DNA of 64,000 nt, taken from positions 2,232,001-2,296,000 of the forward strand of contig JAPCWB010000001.1 of assembly GCA_025938935.1 (NCBI GenBank), read 5' to 3'. Within the stretch, counting starts at the first letter, position 1. Each line of letters starts with the position of its first letter. The notes beneath the pieces are model-generated. The model saw only the letters and a list, made by a program, of their open reading frames with translations, was not told where the DNA came from and did no database searches. Of this stretch, positions 63,515 to 64,000 are shown in pieces. The translations under genes were made by a program, and so were the position numbers. This DNA comes from Novosphingobium sp. MW5 (lineage in GTDB: Bacteria; Pseudomonadota; Alphaproteobacteria; Sphingomonadales; Sphingomonadaceae).

Positions 63515-64000
63515 CTACTGCAACTTGCGCCCGAACCAAAGCACCCGTCCGACGATGTTCACCGTCCGGCGATCGAGCCCGCTCCAGGTCGGGTAAGCGG
63601 GATTGTCGCTCACCACCGAAACCTTGCGGCCCTGCGGCTCAATCGCAACGCGTTTCACCGCGAGGGTATCGTCCATCCGCAGGACATAAATTCCGTCGCG
63701 CAGCCGCGTCTGGTTGTCGCCAAGGTCGACCAGCACATCGTCACCATCGCTCAGCGTCGGCTCCATCGAGTCCCCGCGCACACCGATGATCGAAAGGCTT
63801 GGACTCTTGCTTGCGGTGAGCTTGCGCAGCCAGTTGGGGTCGAACCCGAATTGCGCACTCTTGGCCTCCATTTCGGCAAGAGCGCCGTAACCGGCCGAAG
63901 CCTCGACATCGAGGATCGGGACCTGGACGAGATCGATTACCGGACCTGAGCGCCGTGCCGGACCACCGAGCACCGCTTCGTCCACGCCGAAGAACCGCGC
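63515..64000 (-). CDS. S24 LexA/CI-like repressor (N-terminus beyond window)
   Basis: The frame is open to the window edge, so the HTH domain is off-sequence; an apparent start at 63985 is internal (ARFFGVDEAVLGG continues upstream). The C-terminal peptidase S24 domain is complete: catalytic Ser in GVRGDSMEPTLSDGD and Lys in TLAVKRVAIE. Such repressors hold mobile elements silent and self-cleave on RecA activation. Likely control of the island. Signal-peptidase-like function is less likely because no membrane segment is seen. Confidence 0.85.
   Translation of the reverse strand, partial: ARFFGVDEAVLGGPARRSGPVIDLVQVPILDVEASAGYGALAEMEAKSAQFGFDPNWLRKLTASKSPSLSIIGVRGDSMEPTLSDGDDVLVDLGDNQTRLRDGIYVLRMDDTLAVKRVAIEPQGRKVSVVSDNPAYPTWSGLDRRTVNIVGRVLWFGRKLQ

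Noticed and set aside
1..64000. CRISPR arrays, rRNA genes and insertion sequences
   Set aside because: No regularly spaced repeats, no rRNA segments and no transposase motifs were seen when reading through.

Overview
The window reads as GC-rich alphaproteobacterial DNA, most likely from the Sphingomonadales (Novosphingobium, Sphingobium or Erythrobacter type). This rests on the gene families present (TonB receptors with PepSY partners, short Flp pilins, DUF5818- and DUF6961-like small proteins) and on familiar neighbour sets (plsY-dprA-topA, lepB-rnc-era, aroK-aroB next to xerD-accA). The genus is an inference.

Positions 1-34,290 are chromosomal core. From the left: murI (cut by the window edge), plsY-dprA, a membrane protein, a Sel1/prolyl-4-hydroxylase, topA, small envelope and DNA-binding proteins, a sterol-desaturase-type hydroxylase, an SGNH lipoprotein, the lepB-rnc-era operon, pgi and gor. 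A propionyl-CoA to succinyl-CoA operon follows at 15,480-25,734 (pccB, thiolase, epimerase, enoyl-CoA hydratase, mutase, pccA, DUF488, thioesterase). It carries one AT-richer foreign-looking HNH endonuclease gene between mutase and pccA. Then come aroK-aroB, an unknown secreted protein, xerD, accA, an M48 protease, three Flp pilin genes, a NUDIX hydrolase and tRNA-Arg(ACG).

From just after tRNA-Arg to the right edge (34,365-64,000) the content is that of an integrative conjugative element or genomic island. It has a lytic transglycosylase, a toprim primase-like protein, a 1410-residue adenine-methyltransferase/Strawberry-notch helicase fusion, an orphan ParB, a probable copper-uptake cassette (DUF2946, two TonB receptors, PepSY), HU, an ArdC-type antirestriction protein, an Xre/RES toxin-antitoxin pair with a clear operator, a DUF2493 protein, SSB, and a transfer module ordered like R388 trwA-trwB-trwC (ribbon-helix-helix protein, coupling protein, 973-residue MobF relaxase). 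An S24 repressor-like gene runs off the right edge. No integrase and no type IV secretion genes lie inside the window, so the element must continue to the right or be mobilised in trans.

Two sequence-level patterns deserve attention. Seven core genes (P4H, topA, rnc, lepB, a small secreted protein, gor and a periplasmic protein) are broken by single +1 frameshifts. Each is repaired by removing one T on the plus strand, and four of these sit in the same CCAG[T]G context. Because topA, rnc and lepB are normally essential, this looks like systematic sequence error rather than real gene decay. In the island, a 23-bp element occurs twice (22 of 23 identical), each time between divergent genes, and an 18-bp element is shared by the leaders of the DUF2493 gene and ssb. 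These are candidate island-specific control sites.
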